Source: an uncultured Enterorhabdus sp. (GTDB lineage Bacteria; Actinomycetota; Coriobacteriia; Coriobacteriales; Eggerthellaceae). From it: a stretch of DNA of 23,035 bases. The stretch is taken from assembly GCA_947645965.1 (NCBI GenBank), contig CANSES010000016.1, forward strand, positions 1-23,035. Reading direction: 5' to 3'. Positions 1 through 5,433 of this stretch are shown piece by piece. The notes beneath the pieces were generated by a model. The model was not told the origin of the DNA, did not search any database, and saw nothing but the letters and a program-made list of their open reading frames with translations. Position 1 is the first letter of the stretch; each line of letters opens with the position of its first letter. The position numbers and the translations under genes were made by a program.

Positions 1-58
1 GTCAAGGTTCCGCGGTCCTTCCGACCGCCGCCGTCTCTCGCGAGCGGCGCAAGGAGAT

Positions 59-87
59 ACTTTACGTTACCTCTCGGCTGCTGTCAA
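59..87 (-). promoter_or_regulatory. Probable rRNA-operon promoter P1 (downstream one)
   Basis: Read on the minus strand there is a consensus -35 TTGACA (82-87), a 17-base spacer and a -10 TAAAGT (59-64). The transcript would run left out of the window through a 6-bp hairpin (12-28) and then GGAACCTTGAC. That last motif resembles the leader just before 16S rRNA in many Gram-positive rrn operons. The promoter elements are seen directly. The rRNA assignment is inference because the 16S gene itself is outside the window. Confidence 0.55.
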
Positions 88-150
88 CTCGTTCACAAAG
101 TCTTGACAACTTCGCCTTCTCGCTTGACGGGCATGGAGCCCTTCGCCGAG

Positions 151-180
151 GCTGTCTTTTGCATCTCCGAAAAAGACAGC
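151..180 (-). repeat. Perfect 10-bp inverted repeat at the predicted 5' end of the P2 transcript
   Basis: GCTGTCTTTT (151-160) and AAAAGACAGC (171-180) are perfect inverted arms around a 10-base loop. The repeat starts about 7 bases downstream of the P2 -10, so the RNA would begin with this hairpin. It has no run of T after it on the minus strand and so does not look like a terminator. It could be a 5' stabilising stem or a protein-binding site. Confidence 0.5.
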
Positions 181-186
181 TTGCAT

Positions 187-250
187 ATATTACCTTCTCT
201 GGGATTTTGCGCAAGGGGTAATTTTTAATTTCTCGAAAAATTTTCCCCTT
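187..250 (-). promoter_or_regulatory. Probable rRNA-operon promoter P2 with UP-like element
   Basis: On the minus strand there is a -35 TTGCGC (209-214), a 16-base spacer and a -10 TAATAT (187-192). Directly upstream of the -35 (about 219-244) the DNA is almost purely A/T inside a GC-rich genome, as expected for an UP element contacting the RNA polymerase alpha subunits. With P1 about 125 bases downstream this gives the tandem promoter layout typical of rRNA operons. The target gene lies off the left edge, so the assignment is inferred. Confidence 0.5.
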
Positions 251-288
251 GCGAGGGCGCCCGCACCCCCGAAGACAAGAAAGACCAG

Positions 289-294
289 TATACT
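289..294 (+). promoter_or_regulatory. Weak candidate -10 box for cca
   Basis: TATACT lies 33 bases before the cca start codon, at a sensible distance for a short leader. No recognisable -35 sits 16-18 bases upstream, so this is only a tentative promoter. Confidence 0.25.
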
Positions 295-327
295 GGGCCA
301 AACAACGACTCCTAGTAAGGATGCTTT

Positions 328-1782
328 ATGGCGCAGGTCCACCGAAACCCGAATACGAGCCCCCGCCCCTTCGCCCTATCCGACGAAGCGGCGCCCGCAC
401 TGGCCGGCTCCCCCCGCAGCCGGGCCGAGGCCCCCCTGCCGCTGCCGGCCAAGGCCTCTGAGGCCCTTGCCATTATAGAAGCAGCCGGGGGCGAAGCCTG
501 GTGCGTCGGCGGCTGCGTGCGCGACGCCCTGCTGGGGCGCCCCGTCCACGACGTGGACATCGCTGCCAGCCTCCCCTGGCCCGCGACGCAGGCCGCCTTC
601 CGTGCGGCGGCCTGGAACACCGTGGAGACCGGCGTGGCCCACGGCACGCTGACGGTCATCAGCGAGGGCGAGCCCTTCGAGATCACCACCTACCGCTGCG
701 ACGGCACCTACAGCGACGGCCGCCATCCCGATGAGGTGACCCCCGCGGCCACCATCAAGGAGGACCTGCGCCGCCGCGACTTCACCATAAACGCCCTGGC
801 CTACCATCCCGAGCGCGGCATCATCGATCCCTTCGGGGGCATCACCGATATGGAGGCGGGGCTTTTGCGCTGCGTGGGCGATCCCACCACGCGCTTCGAG
901 GAAGATGCCCTGCGCATCCTGCGGGGCTGTCGCTTCGCCTCCCAGCTCGGCTGCGCCATCGAGCCGGCCACCTTCGAGGCCATGGTCGCCTCGAAGTACC
1001 TGCTCCAGAAGGTCTCGGGCGAGCGTGTCTACCACGAGCTTGAGCGCTTCTTCTGCGGCGACTTCGTCCACGACGCGCTCATGGCCACCGTGGATGTGCT
1101 GGCTTTCGTGCTGCCGGAGCTGGTGGCCATGAAGGACTGCCCCCAGGTGACGCCCTATCATATATATGATGTGCTCGAGCATACCGCCTTCGTGCTGCAG
1201 CACACGCCGCCCACGCCCCTCGGCCGCTGGGTCGCACTCTTCCATGACATGGGGAAACCAGCCGCGGCCTTCTTCGAAGAGCGCGATGGTCAGCCCGTGG
1301 AACATTTCTACGGGCACCCGTGGATCAGCGCCAACCTGGCCGAGGGCATCATGCACCGCCTGCCCTTCCCCGCCTGGCTGCGCCGCGACGTGCCGCCCTT
1401 GGTGCACCGCCACGATGACGAGGTGGCCCCCACGCCCCGAGCCGTGCGCCGGGCCCTGGCGCGTTTGGGCGGCCGGGTCGATCTCTTCGAGGCGCTGTGC
1501 GACATCAAGCGAGCCGACGCCCTGTCCCAGGCGCCCTTCTGTGCCCCGCGGGCCGATACGGCTGAAGAGTTGCGCCAGCTGCTGCACGAGGTGCTGGCCG
1601 CCGGCGACGCCTTCACGGTGAAGCAGCTGGCCATCGGCGGCGGCGATGTCATGGCCTTAGGGATAGAAGCGGGGCCGGAGGTGGGCCGCATCCTGCAGGC
1701 CTGTCTCGACGCTGTCATTGACGGTGCGCTGCCCAACGACCAGGAGGCCCTGCTGGCCTTCGCCCGTGAGCAGCGGGCCTAG
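328..1782 (+). CDS. cca: CCA-adding tRNA nucleotidyltransferase with C-terminal HD domain
   Basis: The protein (484 aa) adds or repairs the 3' CCA of tRNAs in the cytoplasm using CTP and ATP. The class II nucleotidyltransferase head shows CVGGCVRD (residues 59-66) and the metal-binding pair D75-V-D77. The family motifs RRDFTINALAYH (149-160), the DPFGG stretch and EDALRILRGCRFA follow. An HD-type motif, LFHDMGK, has its His-Asp at 306-307, so this is the longer HD-containing form. The first 40 residues are Pro/Ala-rich and poorly conserved, so the true start could be further in. The ATG at 328 is chosen because AAGGA lies 7 bases before it. It is the only plus-strand protein gene here and converges on a tRNA operon whose genes already encode CCA, which suggests a mainly repair role for those tRNAs. 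Confidence 0.95.
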   Translation: MAQVHRNPNTSPRPFALSDEAAPALAGSPRSRAEAPLPLPAKASEALAIIEAAGGEAWCVGGCVRDALLGRPVHDVDIAASLPWPATQAAFRAAAWNTVETGVAHGTLTVISEGEPFEITTYRCDGTYSDGRHPDEVTPAATIKEDLRRRDFTINALAYHPERGIIDPFGGITDMEAGLLRCVGDPTTRFEEDALRILRGCRFASQLGCAIEPATFEAMVASKYLLQKVSGERVYHELERFFCGDFVHDALMATVDVLAFVLPELVAMKDCPQVTPYHIYDVLEHTAFVLQHTPPTPLGRWVALFHDMGKPAAAFFEERDGQPVEHFYGHPWISANLAEGIMHRLPFPAWLRRDVPPLVHRHDDEVAPTPRAVRRALARLGGRVDLFEALCDIKRADALSQAPFCAPRADTAEELRQLLHEVLAAGDAFTVKQLAIGGGDVMALGIEAGPEVGRILQACLDAVIDGALPNDQEALLAFAREQRA

Positions 1783-1810
1783 ATCTTCCCCATTCCAGGA
1801 ATGAACAACG

Positions 1811-1835
1811 AAAAGGGCCGCCCCGAGGGCGGCCC
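1811..1835 (-). terminator. Terminator at the end of the tRNA operon (possibly bidirectional)
   Basis: A perfect 9-bp stem, GGGCCGCCC (1815-1823) with GGGCGGCCC (1827-1835) and a 3-base loop, is followed on the minus strand by TTTT. It ends the tRNA transcript. It also sits 32 bases after the cca stop and could slow convergent transcription, but there is no T-run on the plus side. Confidence 0.75.
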
Positions 1836-1844
1836 TGAAAGTTC

Positions 1845-1921
1845 TGGTAGCTCCGACCGGATTCGAACCGGCGACCTCCGCCTTGAGAGGGCGGCGTCCT
1901 AAACCGCTAGACGACGGAGCC
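1845..1921 (-). tRNA. tRNA-Glu(CTC), distal copy
   Basis: A 77-base cloverleaf. The acceptor stem GGCTCCG pairs with CGGAGCT, the anticodon stem CCGCC pairs with GGCGG around the loop CTCTCAA (anticodon CTC, reading GAG), and the T-arm is GCCGG-TTCGAAT-CCGGT. The discriminator A and an encoded CCA follow. It is identical base for base to the copy at 1975-2051. The hairpin at 1938-1964 lies between the two copies and no promoter is visible in the gap, so this copy probably depends on readthrough. Confidence 0.95.
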
Positions 1922-1937
1922 ACATAGTGCGCTTGCG

Positions 1938-1964
1938 AAAAGCCGGGAGACGGTGCCTCCCGGC
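1938..1964 (-). terminator. Terminator-like hairpin between the two tRNA-Glu copies
   Basis: GCCGGGAG (1942-1949) pairs perfectly with CTCCCGGC (1957-1964) around a 7-base loop, and on the minus strand TTTT follows directly. This has the form of an intrinsic terminator after the proximal tRNA-Glu, although it could instead be a processing signal for RNases. Confidence 0.6.
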
Positions 1965-1974
1965 CCGGATTCCT

Positions 1975-2051
1975 TGGTAGCTCCGACCGGATTCGAACCG
2001 GCGACCTCCGCCTTGAGAGGGCGGCGTCCTAAACCGCTAGACGACGGAGCC
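1975..2051 (-). tRNA. tRNA-Glu(CTC), proximal copy
   Basis: Identical over all 77 bases to the copy at 1845-1921, with the same CTC anticodon and encoded CCA. It lies 21 bases after tRNA-Gln in the same transcript. The flanks of the two copies differ, so this is a tandem gene duplication (or copies kept identical by gene conversion) with independent downstream hairpins. Confidence 0.95.
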
Positions 2052-2072
2052 ACGAATGCTTCCTGCGAAAAA

Positions 2073-2146
2073 TGGCTGGGGTGGAAGGAGTCGAACCCTC
2101 ACATACGGCACCAGAAACCGCTGTCCTGCCATTAGACGACACCCCA
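2073..2146 (-). tRNA. tRNA-Gln(CTG)
   Basis: A 74-base cloverleaf. The acceptor TGGGGTG pairs perfectly with CACCCCA. The anticodon stem GCGGT/GCCGT encloses TTCTGGT, giving anticodon CTG (reads CAG). The T-arm is GAGGG-TTCGACT-CCTTC and G plus CCA are encoded at the 3' end. The U1-A72 pair at the acceptor tip is typical of bacterial tRNA-Gln. It is the first gene of the operon. Confidence 0.95.
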
Positions 2147-2193
2147 ACGACACTTCTTCGCATGTACCGCAAAAGCGGTAAGCGCAAGTTGAT

Positions 2194-2222
2194 ATATTAA
2201 GGATTAGCCCCTTACCCGTCAA
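2194..2222 (-). promoter_or_regulatory. Promoter of the tRNA-Gln/Glu operon
   Basis: On the minus strand a -35 TTGACG (2217-2222), a 17-base spacer and a -10 TAATAT (2194-2199) lie about 48 bases before tRNA-Gln. The match to the housekeeping sigma consensus is strong, as expected for stable RNA genes. Confidence 0.75.
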
Positions 2223-2304
2223 GACCCAATTTCATCTTTTTTGAAACCGACGGTCGACGGCAGTTGAGGGGTGCGGGCGTTCGCCGCAGGAGGCTTTCCC
2301 CTCC

Positions 2305-3033
2305 CTAGGATTCGACCTGATCAGTCGGCTCTTCCGCCAGAGGCGTGCGCCACTCGCAAGGGTCGGGGGCGGCCAGGGCGCGAATGCCCTGGATGATGAT
2401 CTCCACGCCATCGGCAAAGGCCTCGTCGGTATAGGCGCCGGCGACCACGCGCTGCCACAAAGGCAGAGATTCCCCCAACGGCGTTTCTGCACATTCGGTC
2501 CCGGAAGCGCCCATCTCGACCGTTGCCGAGCGCATGGGACAAGAGACTTCAGCTTGAAGCGCGAGTGCATTTCCGATGAACCCCGTCAAATACGCATCGA
2601 CCAGAGCCCACGCCTGGGTGAGCACCTTCTCGGGCATACCCTGAGCCAAATAAAGCGACACCACCCTGTCAGTATGGCGGGCGAGGCCCGCTTTCCCCGC
2701 TTCAGGCGACACCTCGATGCGCGACAACTCGGGATGAGCCATCTCCGCACGATAGATGGACGACATCGTACGACGCATCGTGTCGTCCCACGCTTCTCCG
2801 GGAATAGGAGCGGTATCCGCCGTGTCCATGAAGCGCTCGAGTACGGCAGCAAGCAGGGCCTCTCTCGAGGGAAAGTAGCCGTACACGGCCATGGCCGACG
2901 CGCCAAGTTCGCGCCCAAGGGAGCGCATGGTGAAAGTGGCCAGACCATCACGTTCGATGAGCTCGGTAGCTGTCGAAACGATGCCATCGGCCGTCAGGGC
3001 GGCCCGCTGCACTTGCTTATCTTGCTCGGCCAT
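2305..3033 (-). CDS. TetR/AcrR-family transcriptional regulator
   Basis: A 242-residue cytoplasmic DNA-binding protein. The N-terminal TetR helix-turn-helix is clear (about residues 33-57, including FTMRSLGRELGASAMAVYGYF, with the usual YxYFPSREALL continuation). The rest is the variable ligand-binding and dimerisation part, which does not reveal the ligand. The ATG at 3033 is chosen because AAGGAAGGGAAG lies just before it. The open frame continues upstream without good coding character, across the hairpin and antisense to nothing useful, so the longer version is rejected. It is the third gene after the flavoprotein and cytochrome genes on the same strand, 110 bases after the latter. It most likely represses that unit through the palindromes at 5294-5352. 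That link is inference. Confidence 0.88.
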   Translation of the reverse strand: MAEQDKQVQRAALTADGIVSTATELIERDGLATFTMRSLGRELGASAMAVYGYFPSREALLAAVLERFMDTADTAPIPGEAWDDTMRRTMSSIYRAEMAHPELSRIEVSPEAGKAGLARHTDRVVSLYLAQGMPEKVLTQAWALVDAYLTGFIGNALALQAEVSCPMRSATVEMGASGTECAETPLGESLPLWQRVVAGAYTDEAFADGVEIIIQGIRALAAPDPCEWRTPLAEEPTDQVES

Positions 3034-3075
3034 GGACTTCCCTTCCTTCAGCGCCATTCGCTCATGCAACTCGTC

Positions 3076-3121
3076 AGTATAGGCGAAGCGGCGCACCGCC
3101 TCCGGCACGCCGCTTCTCGCC
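3076..3121 (-). promoter_or_regulatory. Hairpin with adjacent -10-like box before the tetR gene
   Basis: Imperfect inverted arms (3082-3093 and 3108-3121; 12 pairs with a 2-base bulge, GGCG-AAGCGGCG type) lie between the cytochrome stop and the regulator start. On the minus strand TATACT (3076-3081) follows at once. The hairpin has no U-run. It may attenuate or stabilise the operon mRNA, or the TATACT may give the regulator its own weak promoter, but no clear -35 is visible. Confidence 0.4.
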
Positions 3122-3143
3122 CATCCTAAATTCAGATGACAGC

Positions 3144-3515
3144 TTAGGCTGCACCCAGCCCCTGCTCGGGATTGTGCGGCCAGGAATGGCACTTGGTGCA
3201 CTGGTTGTCGGTGACCTCCTTGTCCTTGGCGTGGCAGTTCACGCAGGAGTTGGGGCCGCCATGGATGGAGTCGTGGGGGTTGGAGAGCCCGTAGTCGGCC
3301 GTCAGGACCGCCACGGCCTCGTAGGAGCCGCCGTGGCAGGACATGCACTGCTCATCGGACTCGTACATGCCGTCGCCGGTGGCCGCCATCTCGGTGTGGG
3401 CGTCGTCGGCCGCCTCGTCGTTGGTGGCCGGAGCGGCCGGCGCGCACGCGGCCAAAACCAGGGCCAGAGCGGCCACGCAGGCCACTGCGCCCAGCTTGAT
3501 CATGTTCTTCTTCAT
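3144..3515 (-). CDS. Three-haem c-type cytochrome lipoprotein, electron donor to the flavoprotein reductase
   Basis: A 123-residue exported lipoprotein. Residues 1-23 are a signal peptide ending in the lipobox L-A-A-C24, so it should be anchored to the outer face of the membrane. Three CxxCH haem-attachment motifs are present: CMSCH (57-61), CVNCH (91-95) and CTKCH (106-110). Other histidines at 81, 85 and 114 could supply the second axial ligands of three bis-His haems, with H40 also available. It lies 4 bases after the flavoprotein stop, with a GGGGGA ribosome-binding site overlapping that stop. Such pairs replace the single-chain flavocytochrome c of Shewanella: the cytochrome passes electrons from a membrane quinol oxidase to the flavoprotein. 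The domain is short and too small to be NapC-like. The haem count is read directly; the redox partner is inferred. Confidence 0.88.
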   Translation of the reverse strand: MKKNMIKLGAVACVAALALVLAACAPAAPATNDEAADDAHTEMAATGDGMYESDEQCMSCHGGSYEAVAVLTADYGLSNPHDSIHGGPNSCVNCHAKDKEVTDNQCTKCHSWPHNPEQGLGAA

Positions 3516-3519
3516 AGGA

Positions 3520-5214
3520 TTATTCCCCCTTCACCGCATGCTCGGCGGCCACGAACCCGAAGGTGATGGCTCGGCCGATGGACGTTCCCGGAATATGGCG
3601 CGGGTAGTTGCCCGCAAAGAAGTTGCCCGAGGCGTTGCCCACGGCATACAAGCCCTCGATGATCTTGTCGTCCCCATCGAGCACTTGACAGTCGCCGTTG
3701 ATGGTAAGGCCACCGCCAGTGGCCAGCACGCAACTGTTGGTGGTCAGGGCAAAGAAGCGCTTGCCCGTAAACGGCATGGTCGCCGCAAGGTCGCGATTGA
3801 AGTCTTCGTCGACACCATGAGCGAAGAAGCCGTTGTAGCGCTCGATAGTGGCGGCAAGATTGTCTCCATCGATGCCACAGGCAGCGCCCAACTCCTCGGG
3901 CGTGGCGCCTTCAAAAAGCCAACCCTTGTCCTTGAACTCCTGGATGGTGGCATCGTCGCCCATGCCCTCCATCATGTTCTCGTCGAACACCTGGAAACAG
4001 CCAGCGCCATAGCCGGGCTGAGCATTCTGTGCATTGGACACCGCCTGGAACGGCAGATCCTCGCGGACAAAGCGCTTGCCCTCGGGGTTGATCATGAGCC
4101 CAAAGTAGATGGCATTCCAGGTGCGGGCATCGAAGAACGAGTCGGGATTGCCCCAGCGGAAGTTCATGACCGGCTGCGGGCAGGGATCCATCTGGGCGCC
4201 CACCTTGATACCCATGAGGTGGCCGTCGCCGGTGGTGCCCCAACCGGGATTCCACCAGCTGGAGGTGGCGTAATCCTCGGGACGGGTCCAAGCTTCCATG
4301 AGCTCGGGATTGGCATCGTAGCCACCCGTGGCCAGGATGACGCCCTTGGCAGCGTTGATCTGACCGTAAGTGCCATCGGGATTCTTGACGACAGCACCGG
4401 TCACACGATTGCCATCGCGCACCAGTTGCACGGCCGGTGTGGAGAAGCGCAGCTGCAGGTTGCTGTACTGCTTGGCCACTTCCTGCATTTCCAAGCACAC
4501 GTAGATGCCCGAATAGCCGGAACGCACGCCAGCATCAGGCGGCAGACAGGGGCTGTCGTAGAAACCGAGCTCGGTAGGAATGAGATTGGTCACGGCGGGC
4601 ATGCCATTGGTGGAGGGAGCCTCCTCAACCGGCGTGATGACGAAACCGTTGGAGCCTTTGTCGAGCATAGCCTGCCAGAAGTCAGTGGCCTCGCCAGAAC
4701 GGTCTACGTAGGTGCGGATAGGCTCAGGACGCACGCGCCAATAGGCGGCACGGTACATCTCGTCCAGCAGATGCACTTTGTTGATCTCGATACCTTCCTG
4801 GCATTTGGCATTCACCGCGCCAAAGCACTCGAAACAGCCGCGGCCCTTGGACATTTTCTCGATGCAAATGACGTTAGCGCCCTCTTCAGCACCCTTCAGG
4901 GCAGCCATGAGGCCGGCAATACCGGCACCCACAACCAGCAGATCGCAATCCTCGGTGGCGGCGATCTCGTCAGCGGCGATCTCGCGGTCCTCGAAGGCCA
5001 CCGGGCCGCGCGGGCCGGGGCAGGCCGCCTTCTTCACGGGCACCCATGCGGTCTCGCAGGCCAGGCCGTAGGCGTTGGCCGCCTCGGTCGCTTCGGCACC
5101 GTCGGCCGCCACCGCCGTCTGGGCACCGCCCAGCACGGCGAACGCTCCCGCGGCCGCGCCGACCACGCCGGCGCCGCGCAGGAAGTCTCGTCTTGATACG
5201 TTCGTTCCTTCCAT
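3520..5214 (-). CDS. Tat-exported FAD-dependent reductase, fumarate reductase/flavocytochrome c flavoprotein family
   Basis: A 564-residue flavoprotein. Residues 1-38 form a twin-arginine signal (SRRDFLRG at 7-14, a hydrophobic stretch, and a cleavage site near AVA-AD), so it folds with FAD in the cytoplasm and works outside. The FAD_binding_2 dinucleotide motif G96-A-G98-IA-G101 and its acidic end E119 are clear. Later family segments are the ATGGYD loop (295-300), GTTGDGHLMGIKVGA (326-340), a conserved FVRED (382-386) and the C-terminal GLYAVGNASG...GRAITFGFVAAEHA. The usual HGANRLGGN loop with its catalytic Arg is absent; GNYPRHIPGTS (535-545) stands there, so the substrate is probably not fumarate. 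The ATG at 5214 is chosen for an AGGAGG 5-6 bases upstream and because it puts the Tat motif near the start. It acts with the cytochrome encoded next, probably in anaerobic respiration of an unsaturated organic acid, steroid-like or plant compound. The substrate cannot be told from sequence. Confidence 0.9.
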   Translation of the reverse strand: MEGTNVSRRDFLRGAGVVGAAAGAFAVLGGAQTAVAADGAEATEAANAYGLACETAWVPVKKAACPGPRGPVAFEDREIAADEIAATEDCDLLVVGAGIAGLMAALKGAEEGANVICIEKMSKGRGCFECFGAVNAKCQEGIEINKVHLLDEMYRAAYWRVRPEPIRTYVDRSGEATDFWQAMLDKGSNGFVITPVEEAPSTNGMPAVTNLIPTELGFYDSPCLPPDAGVRSGYSGIYVCLEMQEVAKQYSNLQLRFSTPAVQLVRDGNRVTGAVVKNPDGTYGQINAAKGVILATGGYDANPELMEAWTRPEDYATSSWWNPGWGTTGDGHLMGIKVGAQMDPCPQPVMNFRWGNPDSFFDARTWNAIYFGLMINPEGKRFVREDLPFQAVSNAQNAQPGYGAGCFQVFDENMMEGMGDDATIQEFKDKGWLFEGATPEELGAACGIDGDNLAATIERYNGFFAHGVDEDFNRDLAATMPFTGKRFFALTTNSCVLATGGGLTINGDCQVLDGDDKIIEGLYAVGNASGNFFAGNYPRHIPGTSIGRAITFGFVAAEHAVKGE

Positions 5215-5293
5215 AGTTCCTCCTCGGTTCCCCGGGCCCCTCGCGAGGCCCATCCCAGTGGGTCCGCCGATGCTCTCCTCGGATCGCTGCGGA

Positions 5294-5321
5294 CTTTACA
5301 CCGTAAACGTACGATGTAAAG
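5294..5321. promoter_or_regulatory. 28-bp near-perfect palindrome, candidate operator
   Basis: Arms of CTTTACACCGTA type (5294-5305 and 5310-5321) match as an inverted repeat at 11 of 12 positions around a 4-base centre. The site begins 3 bases downstream of the -10 box of the reductase promoter, covering the transcription start. That is where a repressor would block. The size and symmetry suit a TetR dimer, and a TetR gene lies in the same unit. Confidence 0.65.
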
Positions 5322-5324
5322 CAC

Positions 5325-5353
5325 ATCATAGACCCCTTTCCTTACAATGTAAA
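5325..5353 (-). promoter_or_regulatory. Promoter of the flavoprotein-cytochrome-tetR unit
   Basis: On the minus strand a -35 TTTACA (5348-5353), a 17-base spacer and a -10 TATGAT (5325-5330) lead to a leader of about 100 bases before the flavoprotein start. The -35 is part of the small palindrome at 5342-5352, and the larger palindrome begins just after the -10. Confidence 0.65.
5342..5352. promoter_or_regulatory. Second, smaller palindrome overlapping the -35 box
   Basis: TTACA-A-TGTAA is a perfect 5+1+5 palindrome. Its TGTAA half is the same core found at the ends of the 28-bp palindrome 21 bases away, which suggests two sites for one regulator. It is short, so chance cannot be excluded. 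Confidence 0.45.
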
Positions 5354-5380
5354 TACATAATTTCAGCAAATCCAGGGAAG

Positions 5381-5410
5381 AAAAAAGCCGACCGCGGGAA
5401 GCGGCCGGCT
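5381..5410 (-). terminator. Intrinsic terminator of the thiamine operon
   Basis: Arms 5386-5395 and 5401-5410 pair at 9 of 10 positions (AGCCGGCCGC type) around a 5-base loop, followed on the minus strand by six T residues. It lies 24 bases after the thiD stop and separates the thiamine operon from the reductase promoter, which starts 28 bases further on. Confidence 0.85.
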
Positions 5411-5433
5411 CGAGAGGTGCGCAGCGAATGAGC

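Noticed and set aside
62..301. 79-codon open frame on the minus strand near the left edge
   Set aside because: It overlaps the promoters and leader of the presumed rRNA operon and has a basic, Cys-rich, unrecognisable product.
1791..1803. CATTCC-A-GGAATG palindrome just after cca
   Set aside because: Its arms are too close to form a hairpin and no regulated gene starts there; it is most likely chance.
1845..2051. Repeated 77-base units as attachment sites or a mobile element boundary
   Set aside because: The repeats are complete tRNA genes with only 53 bases between them; no integrase or insert is present.
1953..2135. Short open frames across the tRNA genes (such as a 60-residue product reading ...VAPTGFEPATSALRG...)
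   Set aside because: These are translated tRNA sequence, a well-known source of false proteins in databases.
2305..3348. 347-residue version of the TetR protein starting inside the cytochrome gene
   Set aside because: The extra residues translate the cytochrome gene in another frame and the hairpin. The ATG at 3033 has a good ribosome-binding site and gives a normal TetR start.
3343..5196. Long open frame (617 codons) on the plus strand opposite the flavoprotein gene
   Set aside because: It is antisense to a clear Tat-flavoprotein gene, has no recognisable domain, and its His/Gly/Val-rich composition is what the complement of GC-rich coding DNA gives.
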